DNA of 22,111 nt, taken from NCBI GenBank assembly GCA_964614095.1, contig CAZTJO010000033.1:1-22111 (forward strand), written 5' to 3'. Positions 21,795 through 22,111 of this stretch are shown here, in pieces; within the stretch, counting starts at the first letter, position 1; every line of letters begins with the position of its first letter. A program made the translations under genes and the position numbers. Under the pieces are notes generated by a model. The model was not told the DNA's origin and searched no databases. It was given only the letters and a program-made list of their open reading frames with translations. This DNA is from CAZWKX01 sp964614095 (GTDB lineage: Bacteria; Actinomycetota; Acidimicrobiia; Spongiisociales; UBA11373).

Positions 21795-22111
21795 ATGTCC
21801 GACAGCAAACAGATCGAGGACAAGCTCGAGAAGATCTACGTGGGGACGGGATTCCATTGGGGTCTGGCCGCCGTGCTGCTTCTCATCGTGCTGGTTGCAG
21901 TGGCGGCCGCGCAGAATACACACGACGTGACCTTTGAGTTTCTGTGGGCCGACTGGACCATCCCACTGTTTGTGGTGATCCTGGTCGTGGCCGTTGCGTC
22001 CGTGGTGCTCGTCGAGATTGCCGGATGGCTCTGGCGGCGCCGTCGCCGTCGGCTGCTGACCGATCAGGAAGAGCTGAAGCGTTTTCGGTCCAAACCAACA
22101 CAACCCAAGGT
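21795..22111 (+). CDS. LapA-domain (DUF1049) membrane protein, 3' end outside window
   Basis: ATG 21795 opens a frame that runs to the window edge (105 complete codons) without a stop. It encodes a polar start MSDSKQIEDKLEKIYVG, a first helix (about 22-40), then QNTHDVTFEFLW, a short extracytoplasmic segment typical of LapA/DUF1049 proteins, and a second helix (about 57-78). A strongly basic stretch WRRRRRRLL follows. The family's role is not well defined; in E. coli LapA acts with LapB in lipopolysaccharide assembly, which is unlikely here. A GGAG is only 2 bases before the ATG. The 102-base gap before it shows no clear promoter. Confidence 0.8.
   Translation, partial: MSDSKQIEDKLEKIYVGTGFHWGLAAVLLLIVLVAVAAAQNTHDVTFEFLWADWTIPLFVVILVVAVASVVLVEIAGWLWRRRRRRLLTDQEELKRFRSKPTQPK

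Noticed and set aside
1..22111. CRISPR arrays, insertion sequences, prophage genes, tRNA or rRNA genes
   Set aside because: No regularly spaced repeats, transposase or integrase motifs, or recognisable tRNA/rRNA sequences were seen on either strand.

Overview
This window is the chromosomal replication-origin neighbourhood of a moderately GC-rich bacterium, almost certainly an actinobacterium (Actinomycetota). Gene content and order match the classic actinobacterial origin block as in Mycobacterium: trxB-trxA-cwlM, then parB-parA-rsmG-jag-yidC-yidD-rnpA-rpmH on the opposite strand, then dnaA-dnaN-recF-DUF721-gyrB-gyrA-DUF3566. The deviations from mycobacteria (short CwlM, Asn for Arg in YidC TM1, unusual GyrA sequence) fit a deep-branching lineage, possibly Acidimicrobiia; that placement is inference. 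The run of exactly 100 Ns at 17476-17575 marks this as a draft scaffold.

Layout: positions 1-457 hold the tail of an unidentified gene and a small two-helix membrane protein. Positions 454-2773 (+) hold thioredoxin reductase, thioredoxin and a CwlM-type pseudo-amidase. Positions 2749-7712 (-) hold a compact, probably co-transcribed cluster for ribosome/RNase P (rpmH, rnpA), membrane insertion (yidD, yidC), RNA binding (jag/khpB), 16S rRNA methylation (rsmG) and chromosome partition (parA, parB). A near-perfect parS site (5063-5078) lies between jag and rsmG. Positions 7713-8168 are the rpmH-dnaA intergenic region, with divergent promoters sharing a -35 core and three one-mismatch DnaA boxes just upstream of dnaA. 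The dnaA-dnaN gap (9537-9722) carries two further DnaA-box-like sites and an AT-rich stretch; base composition of the + strand switches from C-rich to G-rich here, so this is the best candidate for oriC.

Positions 9723-17320 (+) hold sliding clamp, RecF, a DciA-like helicase-loader protein, both gyrase subunits and a DUF3566 membrane protein. Positions 17324-18022 (-) hold an unidentified gene broken by the assembly gap and a 43-residue single-helix protein. Positions 18094-20967 (+) form a self-contained cobalamin uptake cassette: cobalamin riboswitch, a hairpin that hides the ribosome-binding site, then binding protein, permease and ATPase in overlapping frames. The window ends with a convergent VIT1/CCC1-type metal transporter and the start of a LapA-domain protein running off the edge.

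I did not find a wholly new system. The items most worth checking are the GyrA quinolone-determining sequence (S-N-D where G-D-S/A is usual), rnpA having no canonical start codon compatible with its conserved N-terminus, the putative antisequestor/sequestor switch in the B12 leader, the shared -35 divergent promoters at the origin, and altered key residues in CwlM, DnaA and YidC.
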